Notes under the pieces: model-generated | What the model was told of the DNA's origin: nothing | The model's input: the letters and a program-made list of their open reading frames with translations, nothing else | Database searches by the model: none | Shown here: one piece after another, positions 1 through 10,503 of the stretch | Layout: the number at the start of each line of letters is the position of its first letter | Numbering within the stretch: position 1 is the first letter of the stretch | Assembly (NCBI RefSeq): GCF_021155775.2 | Contig: NC_060234.1 | Coordinates: 558,001-622,000, forward strand | Length of the DNA: 64,000 bases | Direction: 5' to 3' | Source of the DNA: Neodiprion pinetum | Taxonomy: Eukaryota; Arthropoda; Insecta; Hymenoptera; Diprionidae | Made by a program: the position numbers and the translations under genes

Positions 1-3000
1 TGTTCAACTCGGCCAAGCTTGGGAGTCTTTGTTTCTCGAACTGGGATACCAGTTTATGCACGAAATGGAGTCTGCAATTTACAATCCGCAGCCCGATTCC
101 GAATTCAGCGGCAATTTTAACGATTCTGTAAAAAAAAGTAATCGACGTTGGCACAAGTTTTGTTTTAACCCTCCTTGCTCGCGTTTCATGCCTACTTACT
201 TTTCCGGTTTAGTCATGTAGTAAACTTTAGTATTACTGAAATTGCATCTCAATATATCGGGAAAATCGTACATAGGATGTTGTAAAAGTTGCTCTAGGTA
301 CGAATGTTGTGGAGTAGAAGATGGTGCAAATATATCAGCGTCTTTGGAGTATTGACTGTTTTCTCCTAGTTTGGTAATGCATTGTTCCATAGCATTGGCT
401 AGCTCTCTGGGAATAGCATTTTTATAGTCTGTAATCTCAGGTTTTTCCTCTCTCCTCGAGAGCGCAGATTTTATGAAGTTCACGTATACCCCAGTGTCTC
501 TGAACGCATCTGAATCGTTCTTAAATTTAGTTGGAAAATGTTTGCTCATCAAAACATTGCGCCGGCATTCTATGTACCGCTGCCACTCCCCGAAGCTGAA
601 CAACTTTGAATTCAGCTCATCTTCAGCCATTGCTTTGCTGCAACCAAAATAGAATTGATGAAAACTTTAATGGATGTAATGTTAAGCGTTTCAGCAAGAA
701 TACACGAGAACATGACCAGATGCTAAATCTTTCAATAAACAATCACATGATTTAAAACGATTTATTTCCTTCATTTGCATCTACATGGCAACCTGCTGTC
801 CGGATCAAAATACTTTACAGTTTTTCGTTCGCTTGGTTTAGCCCCGAATGTAACAACATTTTTTTTTGCTACAGCATAGGGCATTCTCGGCGTGGAGAAA
901 TGCACCCCCCAACAACCATTTTTTTTTAGAACAATTCCGCCGGATGAGCAATTAGTTTCGTGATACATTGCATCGATATTGAGCTTCAAAGTATCCTCAG
1001 GACAGGAACCTGCCGTTACTTCCTCTACGATTTTCCTGGACAGTCCGAGCTTAGCAATAGTTTCTCCATGACCAGTCATTGAGCAGCCAGCTAAATTGTT
1101 CGCAAATGTTCCACAGCCAAGAAACGGCGAATCACCTATCCTCCCAACCATTTTCCCATTCAATCCACCCGTTGTTGTGCCTGCTGCCATCGACTGTCCG
1201 TCCCATGCTACGCAGCCAGTGGTCCCCCAGCTTTCTAGCAGACATGACCATGTTTTATTTAACATGTAGAGCAAGCGAGTTGACCGTCCATGTTCAGTGA
1301 TTACTTTTCAATAAATCGGCACTTTGAACATCTTCGACATCGTATTTCAGGTCCTGACTACAATTATTAGATAAATGCAGAGCCAAAATGGCCTTTGGCG
1401 AAACCATATTGCCTCCCGAAATCCAATGCATATCTGTACACCTCGACAACTTCTTAGCACCATCCCCGACCAAAATAGTGTTTGGGTAATTCTCAAGGAC
1501 AAACTTAGCTAAACTGATTGGATGTTCGATATCTGATACTGCTGCGACGGAACCGATCTCAAATCTATTCCCATCCATGATACTTGCATCCATTTGAACA
1601 TCGCCTTAGTCAAAGAAATGCAATTTATATTAAACTCGTGTAACCAGGCCAGAATGAAAGTTAGCTACAAACCTAGCTGGTTCAAGACCGAACCATATCC
1701 ACAGTTAAAAAATTCGTCACACTCTAGCCACCACAAAGCAGCTTCGACCGCGTCAAGAGCATTTCCACCATCCATCATTTTTTTGTAACCACGACAGACT
1801 GCTTTTTTACAACCATCAAGCTTTTCGCACATCACCATATCGCTGCACTGTCCGCAACCGCCGTGTACAATTATACAACACTTTTTCTTTAAATCTGACA
1901 TCTCAATTGCTGGTTCACAAATGGATGTGGCTAAACTTTCCACCAAAGGCTTGCAATGAGGATTGCATAGTTTACAGGTTGGCATATTGTTGCAAGATTT
2001 TTTTTTTAATTTCGATATTTTGTTAAAACAAATTATTTTGCAAAGCTTACAGAAATTTTGAGTTTAATTTATAGATTGTCTTAATATCTAATCAACAACA
2101 TTTTTTAAACGAAAACAACATGATTTTGATGATCAGAATATAATAAAAATTGACTGATCATATTTCCATGGCTTATGTGATGATTTTAATCATGTTAGTA
2201 CATCGGCGCTTCCATTACTATTGGTGTATTATACTTTTAATTTGAATTATACTCCTCTCTTTATCTTACCTGTTGATTTTTTCAGCTATCCTGCTTATCT
2301 CATACTCTGTAATTCCGTCCATTCCAAGAAGAATCTTTAGCACAACTATAATAAATGCCATTGCCCGTCCTTCATAGTTTGGGATCAAAGAATCAGAATG
2401 GGTAAAAACCATCGTTGGAGCAGAAAGGGCGACCAGCCTTTTAGTGTAAATGAGAATTCCCTCTGAAAGGAAGAGTAAAATATATATTTTAAACAGTGAT
2501 GCATACCACTAGATTTACAAACAGACTGACACTGATCCTACAACTTGCTCGGTTGCTTACTTGGTAAATTCAGATCCGTGCAGTAACGCTGAATTAACGG
2601 TGGAAAGTCGGGACAACTTATTTCAGAGACAAATAAAAACTTGGCCATCTCTGCGCAAGTTCTCCGCATACCTTTATGCGTTATCTCATTGCTCTGAGTT
2701 AAAAACTTTACATCGCTTTCGATTAAAGCAATTTCTGCCGGTAACAAATGGTCAAGTCTGTAATAAGACAGGTGGCCTTCTCTACTGTACCTGAAGACAT
2801 AAGTTTATATATCGTCCGTTGTTACAATGAACAATTCCAAACTCACCTTAACATGTCTGCTAAGTGTATACTCTGATCGTGAATTCTCAGAGCCAAATAT
2901 AGGATGGCCCAAAGTTTCATTGGCGTTATAACGTACGGACCAGTCCGATACTTCGTTGTTACATGCGTTTGCTGATACTTCACTCTCTGTGCTCTAGGAA

Positions 3001-4251
3001 GCTTCTTGGACAATTGCTTAACCCTCTTAGCCTCGCTTTTTGCATGCTTGCTGTACTTTAGTCTGTGAAATGAATCGTTATTTAGCTATATTCCAGCGAA
3101 TGCTGATAGAATCATGAATCGATAAACGGCTTTCTTGATGAAGAAAAAAGCATACTTCTCTACAGAGACGGACGACTGACTACCACCTGATCGGATGCTG
3201 GCTAAACTCTGGCTAACAAGGCTGAGAGCATCACTTTCCGAGCCAGTTTGTGAAGACACTAATCTTTCATATTCCGCCTTGTAAAGTAGCCTCTAGAATT
3301 TCAAAAAGAATTATGACAATCGACTTGAGAAATAAGTTTTTACTATACTGAGAAACTTTGAGTAATTACCTTGTGTTTGGAAAGCTCTCTATTGGAACTA
3401 CCTTCACTCAGTTGACTTGAGATGATGGAAGATGCGCTACTTGCTCTGCTACGCTTGCGTTTGCGCGACTTCAACTTTCCATATATAATATCAGCATCCC
3501 TGAAAACACAGAAACAATGTGCATCATTTTGGGAAGTTTTTTAAGCTATTAAAATATTTACTTTCAAATGCAGTATAGATATTCTAGGATATTCACCAGC
3601 ACCTTACACGCTTACCTTTTGTGATATCTTCGGGCAAGTTTGGGCACTTTTCGACAAGTTTTAGATGTAAAAGCCACTTCTACTTTCCCCAAGTAGAATG
3701 CCCACAATTGGAGGACTGTAAGTTTAATATCTGAGGATGCACCCAGCTCGATCAACTCGTCCGTTAAACCAATTAGCACAAAATTGTACAGTTCCCACGT
3801 CGACCACTGAGCGCTTTGGTCTGTGCAATAATAAAAGAAATGCATTACACGTATATGCGATTTAATTCTTTAATTCTAATGAATTTACAGCTGCTTATTT
3901 CAATTTTTTCATTTTCATTAATTGTTCACCTGTTTTCTCGGAATTGTCATTGGCTATTTTACGTTGCGTTACGCGTATTCCTTCGAAACGTTGCTCTAGG
4001 ATTGCTTCTCTTCTTTCCTGAAATTCAATTGACGTATATTGAGTACAGATGTCATATTTCTATAATGGCAAATCAAGGGTTTCGTCATGTGGGTGCGAGT
4101 TAATCATGTACGCCGTTTTGTTTGATTCTATACAATGTCTAGGTTATGTGGCAAAAAATCAAACCTCGTTTTGTGTTTGGCATTCACTGCAGAAATAAAA
4201 ACCCGCTTCTTTGTAAAATACCGTACCACGGCAAACCTTGCAATTGTCCAT
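1..4251 (-). CDS. TAF1B: TAF1B, TATA-box-binding-protein-associated factor of RNA polymerase I (3' partial)
   Basis: Pol I initiation factor subunit (TAF1B/Rrn7, TFIIB-like), acting in the nucleolus at rDNA promoters. Seen: coding exons, 5' to 3' on the minus strand, 4251-4165, 4017-3930, 3820-3616, 3499-3370, 3292-3156, 3062-2847, 2790-2561, 2462-2270, 637-200 and 125 to below 1, all with GT/AG and consistent phase. The first exon makes a zinc ribbon (MDNCKVC...FYFCSEC). Family segments follow: a cyclin-like block around VLQLWAFYLGKVEVAF, then TPMKLWAILYLALRI, then PNYEGRAMAFIIVVLK. The 637-200 exon (LFSFGEWQRYIECRR) continues the family. About 616 codons are present with no stop, against roughly 590 residues in human, so little is missing. 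Intron 638-2269 holds another gene. The identity is strong; the exact final exon is unseen. Confidence 0.9.
761..766 (-). terminator. Polyadenylation signal of the nested asparaginase gene
   Basis: AATAAA on the minus strand, a few bases past the asparaginase stop codon and inside the TAF1B intron. It suggests that the nested gene ends its own transcript. Confidence 0.5.
771..1985 (-). CDS. Isoaspartyl peptidase / L-asparaginase (Ntn hydrolase), nested in a TAF1B intron
   Basis: Plant-type asparaginase (ASRGL1-like) that hydrolyses asparagine or isoaspartyl dipeptides after self-cleavage. Exons 1985-1673, 1604-1305 and 1234-771 join in frame to 358 residues; the introns are 68 and 70 bp. Family signatures are all present: IIVHGGCG near residue 40, the GNALDAVEAAL and FNCGYGSVLN block, GDVQMDASIMDG across the first splice, and the autocleavage site GTTGCVAWDG, with the likely nucleophile Thr about residue 209. 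GTTTGGLNGK and GRIGDSPFLGCGTFA follow. The N-terminus carries an extra 30 or so residues with several cysteines (CKLCNPHC) not typical of the family; a start at Met29 is possible. It has its own polyadenylation signal and lies on the same strand as its host gene. The paralogous taspase is less likely given the close match to the asparaginase core. Confidence 0.88.
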
Positions 4252-5129
4252 CGCGTTGATCACGTTTTACTTGCAATAATTACTAAAGTATTAGAAGTCA
4301 AGACCACGTGCGTAGCACCCGGCACGATTCATTCGCAGTTCCGTACACGTTGTACATAACACTGATCTGAATAGTGCATAAAGTATAAAGATCGGTATCT
4401 GAAATCCAAGGTGTGCTAAGCCCAGCTTTTCGTAGCCAACCAATAGAAAAGTTCCGCCAGTTAACGTCACAACAAGTGGTCAATTCAAAACTGTTGAAAG
4501 ATTTAGAGGTAGGTTAGAATCGTTTGTCACGCATAAGACCATGGAGACTAGAGCATTAGACGTAACAAATGTGATCCGTGACCCGCCACATTTATTTATA
4601 CGTTTATCTCAACGGTTCATCAATGTGTAGTTGGTGTTATGTTGTATTTAAGGTCAGGGATCAGTCATGTAATTTCACTTTTTACATTTCCGACTATCCA
4701 AGCATTCTGATTGGTTGGCTATGCTTTGCAATGTGTAAGGCGAGGTGTTTCGAAAGGTTTCTCTCTGTTTCGAATAGGGTTCTGCATCGTGGTTCTGCAA
4801 GCCAGCAGGTTAGCAATATTCTGCATATCGTCGATCGTTATTTTGGACATAAGGTTGGTAGTGGATGAGGACAGCTGATGCGGGAATGACACCTTGCCTG
4901 TGAAATGAAACACTGCTGTGAAATATTCGCTTGATAACCAATAAACCAGCGGATTGTAGGTCGACAAAACTTGATAACACCAAAATCGATTTTGACATCA
5001 TATTTATAAACTATACTGCGTTATCGTTCCTCGGTTCTCTGGTTGTTTTCATTTCATCTAATTTATAATCAGTTACACAGGATGCAATATTCTTATATCT
5101 CTTCATTTTACAGATCAGAATAAACGAGA
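4252..5129. promoter_or_regulatory. Divergent spacer between TAF1B and MICU1 with inverted CCAAT elements
   Basis: About 880 bp between two start codons pointing away from each other. It holds an exact 12-bp inverted pair, TAGCCAACCAAT at 4433-4444 and its reverse complement at 4710-4721, each containing CCAAT. The similarity does not extend beyond the 12 bp, so this looks like paired NF-Y-type sites rather than a transposon end. Short minus-strand ORFs here (for example 5001-4810, with a presequence-like start) match nothing I know. Confidence 0.4.
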
Positions 5130-8100
5130 ATGTCTATTCTCAGGCTGATGAATTTGTCGGTGGGACGTTGTGGCGTCCAAAAACTTTCACGTTATGCCTT
5201 TTCCTCATTTCATCAGCCAACGCAGACTCAAATATGCCAGAGTCAAATGCGCGACATCAACCTCACCCATCAAAGATGGTATAGAAATTTTGGCCACAAA
5301 AAGGATCCAATTCCATGGCTAAAGTCATTTTGGATGGCGTTTCTGACATTTGGATTCATAGGATTCGCAATTGATTGGGGGTAGTAAGGGAATGCGAATT
5401 TTTTTCCAATCTTTAACCATTGATAGGCAGGATTTTAACATCCTTGATTCTTACGTCTTCTTTGCGATATTACAGCTTCAGTACTCCCAAGATGCCGAAG
5501 GTGGATGCTGCCGAAGCTTTGACTGAGAATAATGAGAGCACAAGTATTGAACAGGGTGGACAAGAAGATCAGAAAAAGAAAAAACATAAGCGGGAAAAAG
5601 TTGGTTTCAGAGATCGTAAGGTATAGGATACAACTCTATTAGGGGGGGGGGATTACATATTGGACTCCACGACAAAGCTGGAATTATATGGACATTTTTG
5701 AAACAATATATTAATTCAAATTCTTAAGTAAAAGTGTATTTTATCAACTTTTTTTTCTTCACCAATTACCAATTAGGTTTAATTTTGTTGTTCAATCGTC
5801 TAATCCTTTTATAAATGGATATTAAGACCGACGCTGAAATGTATTGCAGATAATAGAATACGAGAATAGGATGCGTGCCTATTCAACTCCAGATAAGATA
5901 TTTCGATACTTTGCAACAGTAAGAGTTACTAGTCAAGAAGGCACTGAAGTCTACATGACTCCGGACGATTTTCTCAGAGCCATTACACCCGGCATGAAAC
6001 AACCGGATGGTAACATTGAAAAACAACAGTTTGAAAATCTTATTATTGACACAACTTCGAGCTGTGTTCGAGTGACGATTAGATATCTCTCTCTCTCTCT
6101 CTTTCTTCTTTTTCTCGAGCCATGGTTTTCAATTTCCCTCAACACGATGTTGCGTACTCAAAGATAACAAGAAAAGTGTTCTGCAATGATACACAATAAC
6201 CCTGTAAAGTGATATATGATTGTCATTTGGAACAACAAAACGGTGCATTCAATGATCAATGCTCATCTATGTCTTGCATTGGGATATTGAACCACTTTTT
6301 AAGCTCATTCTTGCTCTATAATATACTAACAGTACCAAGAAATGCATTAACCACACTATTGCAACACTTATACTTGATATACTACGCTCTTTTCAATGAT
6401 CGGTATCACATACCTACCACTTCCTTTCAGCAGCTAGATAACTTGCAGATAATGCTTCAGGTGAATTGAGTCATTTCACTTCAATGCCTTTGTGGAAAGT
6501 AGAATAATAATGCATCTGCGAATAAAAAAAAATATGTAACTACTATTTGACGATAGCTTCTTTGTATTAAAATTTTTATTTTTACTTTTGAAATGACACT
6601 GTAATCATCCTTTGTCTAACGCAAATTTTTGTACTCAAAGGTATACGTTATCTGTAAATGATAATCACGTTTAAAAAATATGTCCTATTCATTAAAATCA
6701 AGTCGTATTGTTAATGAACAGATTATTGAATATGAAAACCGCATGAGGCATTTTTCTACACCTGATAAGGTCTTTCGGTATTTTGCTACCCTCCAAGTAA
6801 CAAATCCAGCCAACGATGCTCACGAGGTGTTTATGACCCCTGACGATTTCCTAAGGTCAATGACACCCGGCCTTAAGCAACCCGATGGTAATTAACAAGT
6901 TATTGTTCATTACCGTTTCCACAATTTATACTTCTTTTTATTTTTGCGTATTCTAAGGTTGCGGGAAAAAACGATCTGTACCATTTGTTCGATCGAACAT
7001 AATGTTTTTCACCTCACCGTTATATACGCTGTAGACTGACCTGAATTTTATTTTACCTCCTTGAATATAATTCTTTTTCCTTGCACGTTACTTAGAAAAA
7101 GAATGTTAAAAATGCTATTACAATTCTTTTTATCAATTTGTCAAGAGAATTTCTTTGATGCTTATGTTACCCTAGATTATGGGGATCTTCGATTTGTATA
7201 AAATTTCAATGTCTGCATGAACACCGCTTATCAGCATTAACATCTCTAGTAATAAGCTTTAATATATGTAATTATTCAATCTACACTCTGGTCTTGTATC
7301 CTCAAAAGCATTATGGCATCATGTTTCAGGCCTGGGGTTAGATCAGTATAAACGTTACGACCCTAAGGTACGTTATGAAGTTTTGAACTGATGATAGAGA
7401 ATATTTATTAACAAAGTAAAATCCCTTCAAATTTTCCTCTGAATAATAAACTGAGATATCGATTACTGTTCTCAGAATATTCATACGAAATTAGAACTGG
7501 AATTGGATGAGGACAGTATTTTTTATAAACTGGGAAGTGCTGGGCTCATTACATTTTCCGATTACATATTTCTCCTAACAGTGCTATCAAGTGAGTACTA
7601 TCGGCATTACTTGTAACGATGATTTGATCACCTCACGATTATTCAGACGCGTATCTAGGAAAATGTAAAGTTGTAAACTTCTATCATATTTTACTCGCAG
7701 CTTCGAGACGTCATTTTGAAATAGCCTTCCGGATGTTTGATCTTAACGGAGATGGTGATGTTGATTCAGAGGAGTTTGGAAAAGTTGCGACATTAATTCG
7801 CCAGCAGACCAGCATTGGCAATCGTCACAGAGACCACGCAAATACCGGCAATACATTCAAGGTAACGAATGGAACATGAATGTTCAGCAGTAATTGTTAT
7901 TCTCATATCGTTCTGGTTCTTGACACAGGGTGTAAACTCTGCATTGACGACGTACTTCTTTGGTCCTAACATGAAGCAAAAGTTGACAATAGAAAAGTTT
8001 TTGGATTTTCAGCAACAGCTGCAAAAAGAAATTCTCAGTCTCGAGGTATTTGGAACAATTTCTTCTTCGCTAAACGGTCGCGCAAATTCATCAATGAAAG

Positions 8101-8866
8101 CAGCTGCTCGTTGACTTTATCCTTTCTTTACTTACAGTTTGAGCGTAGAAATCCTGATGAGAATGGTAATATTTCCGAGGTAGATTTTACCGAATTACTT
8201 TTGGCGTACGCAGGCTACCCAGAAAAGAAAAAATCACGGATGCTGAAACGAGTTAAAAAAACGTATGTATCAATTATACTAATTTCATAATGATTTTGCT
8301 GTTGAAAATCAATTAAACCTTGATGTATCTTAGTTTCAGAGAGAATCCCAAGGGCGTAAGTAAGGAAGACTATCTGAGCTTTTTCCATTTTTTGAACAAC
8401 ATTAACGACGTTGATACCGCTTTGACATTTTATCACATAGCTGGAGCATCGATAGATCAAGGTATGAAAATTTGATTATCACATCAAATTTTGTGAATTG
8501 ATTGTAAATAGATCACATCCCGGAGTGACTAATCTCCTAAATTTTAGCAACGTTGAAACACGTCGCAAAGACGGTTGCCCACGTCGACTTGAGTGATCAT
8601 GTTATACAGGTTGTCTACACGATATTCGATGAAAACAGTGAGTAACAGAGTCGCAAAATTAAAGATAAAACCTTGCATAAGTTTAATTGTTTTCTTTTCC
8701 CCCCTATTCAGTGGATGGTCAACTTAGCAATCGAGAGTTTGTGGCAGTGATGAAAAATAGGCTTCTACGTGGCTTGGAAAAGCCAAAAGATACCGGCTTT
8801 GTTAAGTTGATTCAATCAATGGTTAAATGCGCCAAGAACACCCATCCAGTATTGTTTGAAAAATAG
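5130..8866 (+). CDS. MICU1: MICU1, mitochondrial calcium uptake protein 1
   Basis: EF-hand gatekeeper of the mitochondrial calcium uniporter, on the inner-membrane/intermembrane-space side. Exons: 5130-5380, 5476-5620, then either 5850-6009 or 6722-6887, then 7330-7367, 7476-7590, 7701-7861, 7929-8045, 8138-8262, 8334-8461, 8548-8637, 8712-8866. This gives 494 or 496 residues (human 476). Exon 1 encodes a presequence and one membrane segment (WMAFLTFGFIGFAIDW). A polybasic stretch KKKKHKREK precedes GFRDRK. The first EF loop is DLNGDGDVDSEEF and the second DENMDGQLSNREF; both keep the calcium ligands. The cysteine used for the MICU1-MICU2 disulfide is present (MVKCAKNT). The short donor after exon 1 (GG|gtagta) is the weakest junction, but phase and the family match support it. 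Confidence 0.95.
5850..6009 (+). other. MICU1: MICU1 alternative exon 3A
   Basis: A 160-bp exon, phase 0 in and phase 1 out, starting IIEYENRMRAYSTPDKIF and ending KQPDG. It is flanked by attgcag and a gtaaca donor. It is a diverged duplicate of exon 3B and encodes the start of the N-lobe just after the polybasic stretch. Confidence 0.85.
6722..6887 (+). other. MICU1: MICU1 alternative exon 3B
   Basis: A 166-bp exon with the same phases as 3A, starting IIEYENRMRHFSTPDKVF and ending KQPDG. It is two codons longer than 3A in the loop before (T/H)EV(Y/F)MTPDDF. Using both or neither copy would break the frame, so one copy per transcript is expected. Confidence 0.85.
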
Positions 8867-9545
8867 TTTGAAATCCTTGCAATTAGATATTTCAAAAGTT
8901 TAAAAATGAATTTGCTTTATTAGCCCACCGTAAAGAGTCGCAAAGTGAGTGCGAAAAGATTGTTGAAATATTATGTGTAATGTTAATAACGACTTTGTAT
9001 ATGATGACTAACCGGGTCTGACAATGAAAACTATCACAAATATGATATTTTGAAACTATTTGTAGGTAAATTTTCACTTAGAGTTTGTGAATTTAATTTT
9101 AATTTGCTTAAAAATATATTTATAAAGTTCTTTTGTATGATTGTATTTATTCACTGAATTTTCTGTGTACTTTATATAATAAGTTCATACGTATATATAA
9201 TTAAGAGTCAAGTTCGGGAGTTATTGTTCTTTTTATAATGCAACACACAAATGATCAAATCACACATTATTATGTACTCCATGAATGCAAAACGTGATAT
9301 TATAAAATATATTGTCAGGACTCTCTAAGACCCAGTTTCAGAAGATCAATTTCTTGTTGAATTACTTTCCTTCCTTTCATAAGCACACATATACAAAGTG
9401 GCATAGCCTTTCACAATAATGGGCCTAGTAGAGCATGTTATACAAAAACTTAGTGCTATGAGTCAAGAAAAATACCTCAGATTTATTCCGACTTTGGTCC
9501 GGAACAGATCTCTGTCTATTTATCCCAGTAAATTTTACTTACAAA
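8867..9545. other. Spacer after MICU1
   Basis: AT-rich spacer with the MICU1 3' UTR and the 5' side of the next small gene. An upstream ATG at 9419 opens a 65-codon frame that overlaps the start of the secreted-protein gene in another frame. I see no other gene. Confidence 0.4.
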
Positions 9546-10293
9546 ATGCAAATCGTCGAAAAATCTGTGTGTATTTACTTGATAATTTTCATTTTCAACA
9601 CCAAAATTCGAATTAGTGGCAAACCTATTGCCGAAGATGATCCGGATGAAGTTGATCCATCAGGTAGCGTGATAACTATGTGACGTATTTGGTGATCAGT
9701 AATAACAATACCTTTCCACAACTGTAAAAGTCAATTGAGAAAAACTTATTCAGAATACTAGCAAGTTATATACATTAGAAACGAGCATGTATAGTAAAGA
9801 TAAAAAAATGCAAAACAGATATGGATGCGGTGCAGAAAGGAGCAGCTGTTGAGATGCCAAGAAACGCAATTGCTTATCTTCTACAAAAAGGCCAATTCTT
9901 TCAGTAAGTTTTTTTCACCTATTTCACAATAAATATGTTTCTTGGATTGTCAGACTAATCGTAAGGGATTGAACAATTCGATCCGTGTAGAGACATTTTT
10001 TCCGAACAACCAACTCCAAATAAAATAGAATTTGGACATGTTTGTGAGAATCCGCGTGAATGGGAACAGCGATTTGAGCAGAAGGACTTGAAGAATAATC
10101 GTCATCAGGGAAAAGTGAGAGTTAATTGATGAGTATTAAAAAAGCGTACTTGATTAGTCACCGAAAATCGTGTTGTATCATATATTTTTTTTTTTCATAA
10201 CTGCAGGTGAGATGGGGAAACACGAATGGCGGTTACGGAGAACACTATTGGGATTTAAACCATGCCGGAGGAACCAGTGAGGAGGACAAGTAA
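9546..10293 (+). CDS. Small predicted secreted protein, family not recognised
   Basis: Four exons (9546-9663, 9819-9903, 9991-10114, 10207-10293) join in frame to 137 residues. The start at 9546 was chosen because it gives a signal peptide: MQIVEKSVCIYLIIFIF, then NTKIRISG. After that comes an acidic stretch (AEDDPDEVDPSD) and a region rich in charged residues, with a single cysteine in FGHVCENPREWEQ. The C-terminus is rich in Gly, Tyr and Trp (NTNGGYGEHYWDLNHAGG) before an acidic tail. There are no dibasic cleavage pairs of a clear neuropeptide type and no cysteine framework. I cannot name a family. The consistent splice phases argue that it is a real gene. Confidence 0.65.
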
Positions 10294-10503
10294 TGGCACA
10301 ATTATTAGATTAATCGATTCGTAAATTATAACTCCAATGCTATACTGAATATAATTCCTTTTCGTGTTACTATTGACTTGAAGTAATTATACGTACATAC
10401 ATATAATAGTAGTAGTATACTACTTTTCTCAAAGATGCGACGTTGAAGCAAATGCAAATAATGAAAACTGATGCAGGAAGATGTGCGTATTTTGAAAAAC
10501 TAA

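Noticed and set aside
196..637. An independent small gene of 144 residues
   Set aside because: The acceptor at 638 and the phase extend TAF1B, and LFSFGEWQRYIECRR fits the TAF1B C-terminal region.
4719..5001. Minus-strand frames with a presequence-like start (KRIFHSSVSFHRQG)
   Set aside because: No family match, no supported second exon, and the stretch lies in the divergent promoter of MICU1.
5130..5384. A separate 84-residue mitochondrial membrane protein
   Set aside because: The donor GG|gtagta and the acceptor at 5475 join it in phase to the MICU1 body, and MICU1 is known to start with a presequence and one membrane helix.
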